DNA from: CAIMZW01 sp037142435
GTDB lineage: Bacteria > Actinomycetota > Actinomycetes > Nanopelagicales > Nanopelagicaceae
Length of the DNA stretch: 64,000 nt
NCBI GenBank assembly: GCA_037142435.1
Contig: JBAXAO010000002.1
Coordinates: 1-64,000 of the forward strand
Direction: 5' to 3'
The notes under the pieces are model-generated. The model was not told the origin of the DNA. It searched no databases and saw only the letters and a program-made list of their open reading frames with translations. Position numbers and translations under genes: made by a program. Below are positions 1 through 9,040 of the stretch, piece by piece (within the stretch, counting starts at the first letter, position 1; every line of letters begins with the position of its first letter).

Positions 1-1
1 A

Positions 2-613
2 TCAACGGTCATTGCTATGCCAGAGATTAAGCCGCGAGTTAGGGTCACAGCACTCTTGATGTGCGCCGAGAATTCACTTTCCGGAACTTCTACGCGGCCT
101 TCCGATGTCATCACTCAATATGGCGGAACCACGGTCGAGGTCATCAACACAGATGCTGAAGGACGACTAGTCCTAGCCGACGGTCTGGCATATGCCGATA
201 AAAATCTTGATCCTACTTACTTAATAGATGTCGCAACGCTTACGGGCGCAGCCACTTTGGGGCTCAGCCGCCACTACGCCGCGATGTATAGCCAAAATTC
301 CAAACTGCTTACAGCCTTCACGCGCGTTGGGGATCGAATCGGAGATCGCGTCTGGCCAATGCCTCTGGTCGACGAATATCGAATTTCATTACAGAGCACA
401 GTCGCCGATTTCAATCACACAGCCGAGAAACCTGATTTCAAAGGTGGATCCATCACCGCTGCTCTCTTCCTAGAACATTTCGCGGGGAAGCGAAATTGGG
501 TGCACTTTGATATCGCCGGTCCAGCTCGTGCTGATAATGATGCAGGCGAAAATCCCAAGGGTGGCACCGCTTTTGGCGTCCGGTTATTGATCGACTGGAT
601 CGCAACGTTATGA
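2..613 (+). CDS. pepA: Leucyl aminopeptidase (M17 family), C-terminal part, cut by window start
   Basis: Cytosolic aminopeptidase that removes N-terminal residues from peptides using two metal ions. The visible 203 residues are open from base 2, so the N-terminal domain and the first metal ligands lie outside the window. The family signature NTDAEGRLVLAD is intact and carries the Asp and Glu metal ligands and the catalytic Arg. It is preceded by the usual ENxxSGxxxRPxD segment, here ENSLSGTSTRPSD. The first ATG at base 17 is internal, not the true start. The stop overlaps the next gene's ATG (ATGA), so the two are probably translationally coupled. Family assignment is firm; substrate preference is not visible. 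Confidence 0.93.
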   Translation, partial: STVIAMPEIKPRVRVTALLMCAENSLSGTSTRPSDVITQYGGTTVEVINTDAEGRLVLADGLAYADKNLDPTYLIDVATLTGAATLGLSRHYAAMYSQNSKLLTAFTRVGDRIGDRVWPMPLVDEYRISLQSTVADFNHTAEKPDFKGGSITAALFLEHFAGKRNWVHFDIAGPARADNDAGENPKGGTAFGVRLLIDWIATL

Positions 614-1242
614 CACTGACCAACCGCGGAGACATGTCAGCATTCGCTGAGAGCTATCCCCATGAAGACATCTTTATGCAGCAGGCGCGAAACAATGGCG
701 CAGAGATTGGTTCGGTCAATCCATCTACCGCAGTATGTGGTTTTATTAAATTTATTGTTCAACTGGCGCAGGCTAAATCTGTTGTAGAGATTGGCACAGG
801 TTCTGGTGTGAGCGGGTTGTGGATTTTTCAAGGTCTTGCCAAAGATGGATTGCTCACCTCTATTGATACTGAGCGTGAAAATAGTGCAAGTGCCCGAAAA
901 GTTTTTGAAGAGTCGGGTCTTTCGGCCCAGCGGTATCGACTAATTACAGGAAACATTATTGATGTTGTAGGAAAGCTGGCAGATCAAAATTACGACGTCA
1001 TGATTGTTAGACCCGCTCAGGATCTCTTCGACGTCATTCAAGAGGGATACCGCCTTCTCAATTCTCACGGAGTCCTCGTTATTGACTATGCCTTAGGTGG
1101 CGGCAAAGTCGCAGACCCAACGCAGCGCGACTTCGACACCATTTCCAGGAGAGATGCGATTCGAGCAATAAAGGAGGATTCCCGGTGGAATTCGACCTTG
1201 CTCCCGCTTGGCGCCGGCGTATTGCTCGCCACCAAGAACTAA
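610..1242 (+). CDS. O-methyltransferase, SAM-dependent (Rv1220c-like)
   Basis: Class I SAM-dependent methyltransferase of the small O-methyltransferase family, 210 residues. Motif I, VVEIGTGSGVSG, lies near residues 58-69. The usual metal-binding Asp-Ala-Asp of catechol-type members is not seen; the corresponding strand reads MIVRPAQD, recalling the actinobacterial Rv1220c group, whose substrate is unknown to me. The start at 610 overlaps the aminopeptidase stop; an ATG at 634 is a possible alternative. In mycobacteria this gene neighbours sigE-rseA-htrA-tatB. Here htrA follows directly, with no sigma factor or anti-sigma gene in between. Confidence 0.82.
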   Translation: MTLTNRGDMSAFAESYPHEDIFMQQARNNGAEIGSVNPSTAVCGFIKFIVQLAQAKSVVEIGTGSGVSGLWIFQGLAKDGLLTSIDTERENSASARKVFEESGLSAQRYRLITGNIIDVVGKLADQNYDVMIVRPAQDLFDVIQEGYRLLNSHGVLVIDYALGGGKVADPTQRDFDTISRRDAIRAIKEDSRWNSTLLPLGAGVLLATKN

Positions 1243-1359
1243 CCTCCGCCTGGCACTAAGTTTTATTTTGGCTAGTTCTCAACTTTTATTAGGCTTTACT
1301 CAGTAAGAATGGTCTTGGTCAGGGATGTATGTTTCAAGCTTAATTATTGGGGGACTGAA

Positions 1360-2571
1360 TTGAGCACAGATGAATCAATGGCACCTATAGAGAATTCGGC
1401 TTTGCCACCGTCAGATACGCCGTGGTGGACAACTCCAACTTCTCGCGAAAGTGCGCCGTTTAACTCCTACGAGCCAGCGCACGTTTCAGTGCCCTACGTG
1501 GCGCAGCCACCGCGGCGATCAATTGGTCTAGGTCTCGTGGTTCTTATTGCGATTCTTGCCGGAGCGGTTGGTTCAGTTGCTGGACGAGCATTTAATTTTG
1601 CAACTGGGTCTACTCACCTCGTTAGCACACATTCCAATATCGAACGCGCAGCAAATTCCATCGCCGGAATTGCCGCTCGAGTTTCTCCCTCAGTGGTTTC
1701 AGTTTCAGTCGAATCTGGTGCGGGTGGTGATACCGGATCGGGATTCTTCATCGACTCTAATGGATATATCGTGACCAACAATCACGTGGTCGAAGCGGCT
1801 GCCGCGGGGGGCGGAACCATCACTGTTAATTTACAGAGTGGCAAAAGTTTTCCCGCAAAAATTGTGGGACGAGATGCTGCATACGATTTAGCTGTGCTTA
1901 AAATTGAAGTCGCCGATGCACCGGCACTTACTTTAGGAAATAGTGATGATGTAAAGGTCGGAGACGCCGTTATTGCGATTGGATCTCCGCTTGGCCTGGC
2001 TGGAACTGTTACCTCTGGCATCATCAGCGCGAAAGATCGTGCAGTAACTGCTGGCAGCGGTACTGGCGAAAGTTCCTTCATTAATGCTTTGCAAACAGAT
2101 GCTGCTATTAACCCAGGAAATTCTGGTGGACCGTTGGTGGACTCCGCCGGTGCTGTGATTGGCGTTAACTCTGCTATCGCATCGTTAGGTTCAAGTTTTA
2201 GCGGTCAATCTGGGTCTATCGGCCTGGGGTTTGCTATACCTATTAATCAAGCTAAGAAAACCGCCGAACAGTTGATTAAGACTGGCTCCTCAACTCATCC
2301 CATCATTGGACTATCGCTCGATAACAGTTTCACTGGAATCGGAGCAAAGATCGCCACAACTGCCGATGCCATCCTTCCGGGCGGGCCGGCTGACAAGGCG
2401 GGCTTGCGTGCTGGCGATGTCATTACTGCTATCGACGGTCGATCCGTGGCTAGCGCTGACGAGCTTATTGTGGCCGTCCGAACCCACAATGTTGGAGACG
2501 GCGTGACGCTGACATACAAACGAGCGGGTATTACCAAAGAAGTAACCCTTAAATTGATTGCGAAGAAGTAG
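1360..2571 (+). CDS. htrA: HtrA/DegP-type membrane-anchored serine protease with PDZ domain
   Basis: Envelope quality-control protease. A Pro-rich cytoplasmic N-terminus leads to one membrane segment (bases about 1520-1580), then a trypsin-like domain and a C-terminal PDZ domain with AGLRAGDVI. The triad is visible: His in TNNHVV (base 1783), Asp in YDLAVLKI (1885), Ser in GNSGGP (2122). I chose the TTG at 1360 because a G-rich Shine-Dalgarno-like run sits just upstream; an ATG at 1309 would add 17 residues with no family resemblance, and an ATG at 1378 is another option. In other actinobacteria the preceding genes are sigE and rseA; they are absent here, while tatB and mrp follow as usual. 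Confidence 0.93.
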   Translation: MSTDESMAPIENSALPPSDTPWWTTPTSRESAPFNSYEPAHVSVPYVAQPPRRSIGLGLVVLIAILAGAVGSVAGRAFNFATGSTHLVSTHSNIERAANSIAGIAARVSPSVVSVSVESGAGGDTGSGFFIDSNGYIVTNNHVVEAAAAGGGTITVNLQSGKSFPAKIVGRDAAYDLAVLKIEVADAPALTLGNSDDVKVGDAVIAIGSPLGLAGTVTSGIISAKDRAVTAGSGTGESSFINALQTDAAINPGNSGGPLVDSAGAVIGVNSAIASLGSSFSGQSGSIGLGFAIPINQAKKTAEQLIKTGSSTHPIIGLSLDNSFTGIGAKIATTADAILPGGPADKAGLRAGDVITAIDGRSVASADELIVAVRTHNVGDGVTLTYKRAGITKEVTLKLIAKK

Positions 2572-2597
2572 TTTTTACTTCCGACTACTCTTAGCCC

Positions 2598-2909
2598 ATG
2601 TTCAATATCGGAGCCGGTGAGTTCATCATGCTGGCAGTGCTGGCCATGATCTTGGTGGGTCCGGATCGCTTGCCTCAGGTCGCTTCAGAAGCCGCCAAGA
2701 TGGTGCGCAAGTTACGTTCCATGTCTCAAGCGGCTACCGCCGAACTTCGTGAGAATCTTGGACCTGGTTATGAGGATCTCCAAGTCACGGACTTGCATCC
2801 GAAGAAATTCATCAAGAAGCACATCGGTGATGTTCTCGATGGCGCTAATCCCATGGCTGAAATCGAAGAGATTAAAAAGTCAGCAAAAATTGATCCTGAC
2901 CTCTTATGA
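2598..2909 (+). CDS. tatB: Sec-independent (Tat) translocase subunit TatB
   Basis: Component of the twin-arginine translocase that exports folded proteins. The 103-residue protein has one N-terminal membrane helix (about residues 5-20), the hinge GPDRLP, then an amphipathic helix and a charged tail, which is the TatA/B plan. Length and its place directly behind htrA argue for TatB rather than TatA. The last codons overlap the mrp start by 4 bases (ATGA), suggesting coupled translation. The tatA and tatC partners are not in this window. Confidence 0.88.
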   Translation: MFNIGAGEFIMLAVLAMILVGPDRLPQVASEAAKMVRKLRSMSQAATAELRENLGPGYEDLQVTDLHPKKFIKKHIGDVLDGANPMAEIEEIKKSAKIDPDLL

Positions 2910-4036
2910 GCAATGAATCGATCATCGCCGCGGCGCACGCTGCGTTAGCCACGGTTTCAGATCCCGAACTACATCGACCTTTGCCTGACTTGGGCATGGT
3001 TGAATCGGTGGGATTTTCAGCTGGTGTAATTTCAGTCAAAATTCTTCTCACCATTTCCGGCTGTCCTATGCGCGAGCGCTTGCAGAGTGATGTGGTTACA
3101 GCGCTTTCCAGCGTTGATGGTGTCACTTCCATCGAGCTCGAATTTGGCACAATGAATGAAGAGCAGAGAAATAACGTCAAGAAATTATTGCGCGGCGGGC
3201 GCGAAAAATTTATTCCTTTTGCTCAGCCAGATTCGCTGACTCGAGTTTTAGGAATTGCATCTGGAAAAGGTGGCGTAGGTAAGTCTTCAGTTACCGTCAA
3301 TCTCGCTGTGACTGCTGCTGCAAAAGGATTGAAAGTCGGCATCTTGGATGCCGATGTCTACGGTCACTCGATTCCACGGTTGATGGGTATTCTCGACCGC
3401 AGGCCAACTGCCATCGATCAAACGTTTATTCCCGTTGAAAATTTTGGCGTCAAAGTTGTCTCCATGGAAATGTTCAAACCCGAACGCGCAGATCCCATTG
3501 TTTATCGTGGTCCATTGCTCCATCGAGTGCTAGAACAGCTACTCAGTGATGCCTACTGGGGAGATCTGGATTTATTGCTCCTTGATTTGCCGCCAGGGAC
3601 CGGCGATATCGCCATCTCATTAGGGCAACTTATTCCGGGCTCTGAAATCCTGGTCGTCACCACCCCCCAAGTTGCAGCCGCTGAAGTAGCTGAACGAGCT
3701 GGACGAGTGGCGCATCAGTTAAAGCAACATATTCTCGGAGTAGTCGAAAATATGTCGGATTCTGCCTGTCCCTCTTGCGGCGAGCCGATCTCGATTTTTG
3801 GAAGTGGCGGCGGCGAAGCAACTTCCGAGCGACTTTCAGCACTTGTAGGCGCAGATGTACCGCTCCTAGCCAAGATCCCTTTTGATGTGGCTTTGCGCGA
3901 AGGTGGCGATCAAGGGTTGCCTATATCTTTGGCCGCCCCAGATTCACTAGCGGCGCTGGGCTTTGCACAGCTATTGGAAAAATTGATGATCCGACCAAAA
4001 TCAATTGTTGGCATTCCGTTAACCCTGCACACCTAG
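2906..4036 (+). CDS. mrp: Mrp/ApbC-type iron-sulfur cluster carrier ATPase
   Basis: P-loop protein of the Mrp/NBP35 family that carries Fe-S clusters to apoproteins in the cytosol. Residues 1 to about 90 form a MIP18 (DUF59) domain. The deviant Walker A motif GKGGVGKS lies at residues 120-127, and a CxxC pair (Cys288, Cys291), expected to bind a bridging cluster between two subunits, is present. At 376 residues the length is normal for two-domain Mrp. It overlaps tatB by 4 bases. The htrA-tatB-mrp order is conserved in actinobacteria. The WhiB proteins and ferredoxin in this window are possible clients, which is inference. Confidence 0.93.
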   Translation: MSNESIIAAAHAALATVSDPELHRPLPDLGMVESVGFSAGVISVKILLTISGCPMRERLQSDVVTALSSVDGVTSIELEFGTMNEEQRNNVKKLLRGGREKFIPFAQPDSLTRVLGIASGKGGVGKSSVTVNLAVTAAAKGLKVGILDADVYGHSIPRLMGILDRRPTAIDQTFIPVENFGVKVVSMEMFKPERADPIVYRGPLLHRVLEQLLSDAYWGDLDLLLLDLPPGTGDIAISLGQLIPGSEILVVTTPQVAAAEVAERAGRVAHQLKQHILGVVENMSDSACPSCGEPISIFGSGGGEATSERLSALVGADVPLLAKIPFDVALREGGDQGLPISLAAPDSLAALGFAQLLEKLMIRPKSIVGIPLTLHT

Positions 4037-4045
4037 ACTTAGCGC

Positions 4046-5392
4046 ATGACACGCGCCCAGATCCCAGCAAGCGGGATCAACACGGTTGCGCGCAAGATAG
4101 TTGGGCGTCGAGATTCGGTTCTCGCGAGAAAAAATATTCGAGAATCTTTGGTCTCTGTTGCCGGGCTCATCGGACGTCCAGTCAAGGACCTCGATGGCCG
4201 AGATATCGGCAAGTTAGTAGATGTTGTAGTGCGACATGGCGAAGAAACGTATCCACCCGTCTCCGGGCTCATCGTCAAAGTTGGAAATAGGAAATCTTTT
4301 ATCAATGGGGCCCGTATTTCCTCATTGAATAAGGATGAGATTCGTCTTTCGAGCACCAAAATAAACCTAGAAGACTTCAAACGCCGCGAAGGTGAGTCAC
4401 TTCTCGATGCCGACGTAATCGATCACCAAATCGTTGATGTCGATGGCTTGCGCGTGGTGCGTTCCTCGGATCTCTATTTAGCTCCATTTGATCGCGAGAT
4501 TCGAGTTGTGGGAGTGGATATCTCCTTCGTTTCTTTTCTACGTCGCATTTTTCCCGGATCCATCCGCCGCACGCCAACTCCGGAACATGTCGTTGACTGG
4601 GCCACTGTTGCATCACTTGCTGACGGATCTGGCGTTGTTCGCACCTCCGGTTCGCGCGCGGTCCTCAGTCAGTTGCGCCCAGCAGACCTTGCTGACCTCA
4701 TTGAAGATTTGGCTGGCCGAGAGCAAGGTGCTCTGATCGAACTTCTTGATCCAGAACTTGCCGCCGATGCCCTGGAGGAAATGGAAGAAGAAGAGCTTCA
4801 AGGTTTAATTCGCGGATTAACCTCCGAACGTTCGGCAGACTTATTGGCGCGCATGGAACCGGATGAGAGCGCTGAAGTACTTCGCGATCTCGATGAAGAA
4901 CACCGAGAGAGCATTCTGGGAGTCATGGATTCGGCACTCGCTGGCCAACTTCGAAAGTTAGTCTCTTTTGACGAAACCTTAGCTGGTGGAATCATGACGA
5001 CTCATATTCTCATCGTGCGCGAAAATGACACAGTTGCCTCTGCCCTTAAACTTTTGGTTAGCAATCGCGAGCGCGATATTTCCGATGGCGTCGTCGTCGT
5101 TGATTCTCGCGGCAAATTAGTTGACCATATTCAAGTCATCGAACTCGTAGCCGCTAAAAGCACCGCGCTGCTATCGACTCTGATCGGTCCGCCATACCCA
5201 ACTGCGATTCAACTGGATACACCTTTGGATGAAGTAGTCGAAGAATTTTCCAATAACCGTGGCTCATCTGTCATTGTGGTCGATGATAAGAACAAACCGG
5301 TCGGGCGAATTCTTGCCGATGACCTGGTAGATGCGCTTGCTTCACTCTCCGAACGTCGAGGTTTCTCCCCAGGTAGCGGTTCGCTCTCATGA
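4046..5392 (+). CDS. Soluble MgtE-N/CBS-domain protein, likely regulator of the adjacent metal transporter
   Basis: This 448-residue protein resembles the cytosolic half of the MgtE magnesium channel. A PRC-barrel-like segment lies at about residues 30-100, a helical MgtE-N repeat region rich in Glu/Asp/Leu at about 205-300, and two CBS domains at about 310-440. No membrane segment is visible, so it cannot be a channel by itself. It overlaps the next gene, an NRAMP-family transporter, by 4 bases (ATGA), so the two are probably made in fixed ratio. In MgtE these domains sense cytosolic Mg2+; a similar gating role here is inference. Mycobacterial Rv1232c is a comparable protein in the same neighbourhood. 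Confidence 0.85.
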   Translation: MTRAQIPASGINTVARKIVGRRDSVLARKNIRESLVSVAGLIGRPVKDLDGRDIGKLVDVVVRHGEETYPPVSGLIVKVGNRKSFINGARISSLNKDEIRLSSTKINLEDFKRREGESLLDADVIDHQIVDVDGLRVVRSSDLYLAPFDREIRVVGVDISFVSFLRRIFPGSIRRTPTPEHVVDWATVASLADGSGVVRTSGSRAVLSQLRPADLADLIEDLAGREQGALIELLDPELAADALEEMEEEELQGLIRGLTSERSADLLARMEPDESAEVLRDLDEEHRESILGVMDSALAGQLRKLVSFDETLAGGIMTTHILIVRENDTVASALKLLVSNRERDISDGVVVVDSRGKLVDHIQVIELVAAKSTALLSTLIGPPYPTAIQLDTPLDEVVEEFSNNRGSSVIVVDDKNKPVGRILADDLVDALASLSERRGFSPGSGSLS

Positions 5393-6663
5393 GTGATGTA
5401 AAGAAGACCGCTACAAAGCGGCCAGGTTCGCCTGCCATTTCGCCACGAAAGATTCGCATCGCCGCGCTTTTGTCAGTTATGGGACCTGGCGTGATCGCTG
5501 GACTATCTGATGATGATCCTGCTGGCATCACGACCTATTCGATTCTCGGTGCCAAATATGGCTATCAGATGCTCTGGGTACTTGTGGTGTCGACCATCGC
5601 ATTGATTCTTTTTCAAGATTTAGGAGCTCGAATTGGCGTTGTTACTCGCCAAGGTTTGATTGGTTTGGTCCGCCAAAAATATGGCGCTAGATCGGGCGTC
5701 CTCAGCGCAGTGGCATTGATTTTGGCCAACATCGGCACGATGACTGCCGAATTTGCCGGTATCGCCGCGGCTGGTCAACTCTTTGGGTATTCCCGCTACG
5801 TCACAGTTCCTGTGGCCGCACTCCTCGTGTCCTTCTTGGTACTGCGCGGATCCTTCTCTCGCGTAGAAAAAGTTTTCTTCTTACTTTCAGCAGTATTTCT
5901 CTCCTATGTGATCGCTGGATTCCTATCTCATCCAGACTGGGGAAAGGCGTTTCACGGCATGGTAGTGCCGTCGATGCCCTTCACTCATGATGCTGTATTT
6001 ATCGCGACCGCAACGTTAGGTACGACGCTGGCGCCTTGGGGATTGGCATTTATTCAGTCTTACGCAGTGGATAAGCGCTTGACTCGCGATGATCTGAAGT
6101 TGCTTCGGGTAGATGTTTGGACCGGTTCAATGCTCACCGGAGTCATCGGATTTTTCGTGATCATCACCTGCGCAGCTACTCTCAACAAACAACACATTTC
6201 TATCCAAGATGCATCTGATGCCGCCGCCGCTCTCAAGCCGCTTGCCGGAACTTTAGCGAAGGATCTTTTTGCGATTGGTTTAATTGGAGCCGCACTTCTG
6301 GCTGCATCTATTCTTCCACTGTCCACGGCTTACTCTGTATCTGACCTCACGGGACGTCCGGCAGCATTAGACGATGGTCCGCGCGAAGCCCCACTTTTCT
6401 ATGGAACTTTTGCCGCCATCACAGTTTTATCTGCGGTCTTAATTCTTATTCCAGGCGCTCCACTCATTACGATCTTAGTTCTTACTCAAATTCTTAATGC
6501 CGTACTGCTATTGCCGTTACTGCTTTATATGTTTGGCATATCCAGAGATAAGCGCCTCATGGGCGAATATGCATCAACAAAAACGATGCGAGCAATTTAT
6601 GGCGTGATTATTGCCATCGTCTTTGTCTGCGTTGCTTGCATGCTTTGGTTCACCGTTCACTAA
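5389..6663 (+). CDS. NRAMP-family divalent metal transporter with atypical metal-site residues
   Basis: Polytopic membrane protein of 424 residues, about 11 helices, matching the NRAMP fold. Canonical Mn/Fe importers carry DPGN in helix 1 and a Met-Pro-His in helix 6. Here helix 1 reads DPAG (Asp43-Gly46) and helix 6 reads LAPWG, with Ala215 in place of the metal-binding Met and Trp217 in place of His. Loss of the soft Met ligand recalls NRAMP-related magnesium transporters, and the coupled upstream gene is a magnesium-sensor-like MgtE-N/CBS protein. Mg2+ as substrate is therefore plausible but unproven. I do not assign mntH. Confidence 0.88.
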   Translation: MSDVKKTATKRPGSPAISPRKIRIAALLSVMGPGVIAGLSDDDPAGITTYSILGAKYGYQMLWVLVVSTIALILFQDLGARIGVVTRQGLIGLVRQKYGARSGVLSAVALILANIGTMTAEFAGIAAAGQLFGYSRYVTVPVAALLVSFLVLRGSFSRVEKVFFLLSAVFLSYVIAGFLSHPDWGKAFHGMVVPSMPFTHDAVFIATATLGTTLAPWGLAFIQSYAVDKRLTRDDLKLLRVDVWTGSMLTGVIGFFVIITCAATLNKQHISIQDASDAAAALKPLAGTLAKDLFAIGLIGAALLAASILPLSTAYSVSDLTGRPAALDDGPREAPLFYGTFAAITVLSAVLILIPGAPLITILVLTQILNAVLLLPLLLYMFGISRDKRLMGEYASTKTMRAIYGVIIAIVFVCVACMLWFTVH

Positions 6664-7554
6664 ATGAGTATCGATAACCACAATGCCCTTCCCGAGGGTC
6701 GGGATATTGCTTTTCTAGCTCTCGGGGTGGTCGGAATCGGTACCTCCGGCCCAGTCATTGCCCTCAGCACTATGCCGATTCCAACGCTTATTTTTTGGCG
6801 AAATCTTGGTGGTGCGTTAACGATGCTGCCATTTGCCATGGTTAAGAAGGAATGGAAGAGCGTTGAACAACGCACCGCTATCAGATGGTCGCTCTTGTCC
6901 GGATTCTTGCTCGCGTTGCACTTCCTAGGATTTTTTGTTGCCATGCGAATGAGTTCGGTTGCTGCCGGAACGGCTTTAACCGCAATGCAACCTATCTTTG
7001 CCGCTATCTTTCTGAAAATTCGTGGGCACAGAATTCCTCGCCAAGCATGGCTGGGAATGTTGATTGCTTTTCTCTCCGTTCTTTTAATCACCGGTGTTGA
7101 TCTACATCTATCGGTCCGTGCTTTTGTCGGAGATCTGGCTGCGCTGGGATGTGCCGCCCTTGCTGCTGGCTATGTCCTGATTGGGTCCAAAGCCCAAAGA
7201 ACTTTATCGACCAGCACTTACACTGTTTTTTGTTACAGCACGTGTGCATTAACGGTCTTGCCGGTCTCGCTATTGGTCGGCTATCCGCTCTTTCACTTCA
7301 CTGCAAAGCAGTGGTGGTTGGTCTTAGCCCTTATCGCTGGGGCACAATTGTTAGGTCACACGATGTTCAACCTTTCGCTCAAGCGAGTTTCACCTGCCGT
7401 TGTCTCGTTGATTACTTTTTTCGAAGTGCCAGTGAGCGCCATCTTGGCTGCATGGTGGTTGGGGCAACATCCAGCAGCGGGAATCATTCCCGGGATCGTG
7501 GGGCTGCTCGTTGGTTGTGCGATTTTTGTTCTACGCACAAAAGTAGCCGAATAA
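6664..7554 (+). CDS. EamA (DMT superfamily) metabolite transporter
   Basis: Inner-membrane protein of 296 residues with about ten hydrophobic helices in two EamA repeats, the layout of drug/metabolite transporters that export amino acids or other small molecules. Substrate cannot be read from sequence. The ATG follows the NRAMP stop codon without a gap, so it is likely in the same transcript. The second repeat ends with a run of small and hydrophobic residues typical of the family, and the length is normal. Confidence 0.87.
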   Translation: MSIDNHNALPEGRDIAFLALGVVGIGTSGPVIALSTMPIPTLIFWRNLGGALTMLPFAMVKKEWKSVEQRTAIRWSLLSGFLLALHFLGFFVAMRMSSVAAGTALTAMQPIFAAIFLKIRGHRIPRQAWLGMLIAFLSVLLITGVDLHLSVRAFVGDLAALGCAALAAGYVLIGSKAQRTLSTSTYTVFCYSTCALTVLPVSLLVGYPLFHFTAKQWWLVLALIAGAQLLGHTMFNLSLKRVSPAVVSLITFFEVPVSAILAAWWLGQHPAAGIIPGIVGLLVGCAIFVLRTKVAE

Positions 7555-7577
7555 TTGCTTCACGGTAGATTTACACC

Positions 7578-8423
7578 GTGATTGACCTCCATACCCATTC
7601 CGCCACTAGCGATGGCACGGATACCCCGGGCGAACTCATTAATAAGGCTCTAGCTCGTGGCCTTGATGTTGTTGCGCTGACGGACCATGACACGATTGCC
7701 GGTTGGGATGAAGCGCTTCGCTATCTGCGACCTAACTTAGATTTGGTACTTGGCTCCGAAATTTCATGTCAGACCGAGGATGGCATAAGCGTTCATATGT
7801 TGGGGTTACTTTTCGATCCTGATTATTTGCCGCTTCAGGAAGTTATGGCTCAAACTCGTGATAATCGTCATGGCCGAATGGAGAAAATCATTCGCAGACT
7901 TAATGACAATGGCTATCAGATAGAAATGTCCGATGTTTTAGCGCAATTGTCGGAAGGCGCAACCCTGGGTCGTCCGCATCTTGCTGATGCATTAATTGCC
8001 AAAGGGTTGGTAAAGAATCGTGAAGAAGCATTCGCTGAACTTCTCCACAACAATTCGCGTTTTTATGTTTCCCACTACTCGCCGACGCCAGAAGAGGTTA
8101 TCCGGCTGATTAAAAGTGCTGGGGGAGTCGCCGTAATTGCTCATCCGTTGGCCTCGCTACGTGGCCGGACTATTGAGCCAGCGGTAATCCAATCCCTCGT
8201 TGGGGCAGGTTTAGATGGCATCGAAGTGCATCACCGCGATCAGAACCTAGAAGAGCGTGAGCTTCTTTCGCACATTGCGCGTGACTTCGACTTGGTGGTC
8301 ACTGGCTCCAGCGATTACCACGGGACGGGTAAACTCAATGTTCTAGCCGAGTCCACAACCGACCCACAGCAGTGGGAAGCGCTGGAATCGCGAGCCCGAG
8401 AGCGAAGGGTAATTTCCCTATGA
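7578..8423 (+). CDS. PHP-domain phosphoesterase (RNase AM / nucleoside 3',5'-bisphosphate phosphatase type)
   Basis: Metal-dependent phosphoesterase of the PHP family, 281 residues. The N-terminus DLHTHSATSDG supplies His5, His7 and Asp12; later metal motifs are LTDHDT, AHPLAS and SSDYHG. This is the single-domain architecture of proteins acting on short RNA 5' ends or on 3',5'-bisphosphonucleotides. Start is GTG at 7578. The stop overlaps the next gene's ATG. Family is firm; the exact substrate is inferred from similarity to the YciV-like group. Confidence 0.87.
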   Translation: MIDLHTHSATSDGTDTPGELINKALARGLDVVALTDHDTIAGWDEALRYLRPNLDLVLGSEISCQTEDGISVHMLGLLFDPDYLPLQEVMAQTRDNRHGRMEKIIRRLNDNGYQIEMSDVLAQLSEGATLGRPHLADALIAKGLVKNREEAFAELLHNNSRFYVSHYSPTPEEVIRLIKSAGGVAVIAHPLASLRGRTIEPAVIQSLVGAGLDGIEVHHRDQNLEERELLSHIARDFDLVVTGSSDYHGTGKLNVLAESTTDPQQWEALESRARERRVISL

Positions 8424-9040
8424 GAAACATGGCCGCACTATCTGCCGTAACTTTTGGCATACAAGCATTCGTCACGCTTCTCGTGATTATGGATCCGCCT
8501 GGTGCGACTCCAATTTTTCTCTCGTTGGTATCCGGTCGCAATCAGCGTCAGCGAGTACGCATGGCATGGCAAGGGGCGGCTGTCTCTCTCTTTGTGATTG
8601 TCGTTTTCGCCCTCTTCGGGAAGTTCATCCTGAGTTATCTTCATATATCGATAAACGCGTTGCAGGGTGCTGGTGGACTCTTGCTCCTTTTGATTTCTCT
8701 TGAGCTCTTGACCGGAAAAGACACATCCGATGTTGCACACGAGAATGTCAATGTTGCCCTAGTCCCTCTAGGCACACCTCTTCTTGCTGGACCAGGTGCG
8801 ATCGTTACAACTATTTTGTATGTTCAATATGCCCACACCGGAACGCAGAAATTTTCTTTAGCTCTGGCCATCATTGGGGTTCATATAGTTATAGGTCTCA
8901 CTTTGATGTTCTCTACAAAAATCTTGGGTCTGATACGAGAATCCGGCGTGACACTTGTGGCGCGCATTGCAGGTCTCCTTTTGGCTGCGATTGCAGTAGA
9001 GATGGTCGTGCAGTCAATAAAGGGATTCTTCAATTTATGA
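8420..9040 (+). CDS. MarC-family integral membrane protein
   Basis: A 206-residue protein with six predicted membrane helices, typical for MarC/UPF0056. The N-terminal half contains the family segment DPPGATPIFLSL (usual form DPxGxxPxF) and the second half the expected PLGTPLLAGPGAI. Function of the family remains unsettled; despite the name, a role in multiple antibiotic resistance is not established. I chose ATG 8420, which overlaps the PHP stop (ATGA). The upstream ATG at 8372 lies inside the PHP gene and adds non-family residues. The stop overlaps the next start by 4 bases. Confidence 0.88.
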   Translation: MRNMAALSAVTFGIQAFVTLLVIMDPPGATPIFLSLVSGRNQRQRVRMAWQGAAVSLFVIVVFALFGKFILSYLHISINALQGAGGLLLLLISLELLTGKDTSDVAHENVNVALVPLGTPLLAGPGAIVTTILYVQYAHTGTQKFSLALAIIGVHIVIGLTLMFSTKILGLIRESGVTLVARIAGLLLAAIAVEMVVQSIKGFFNL

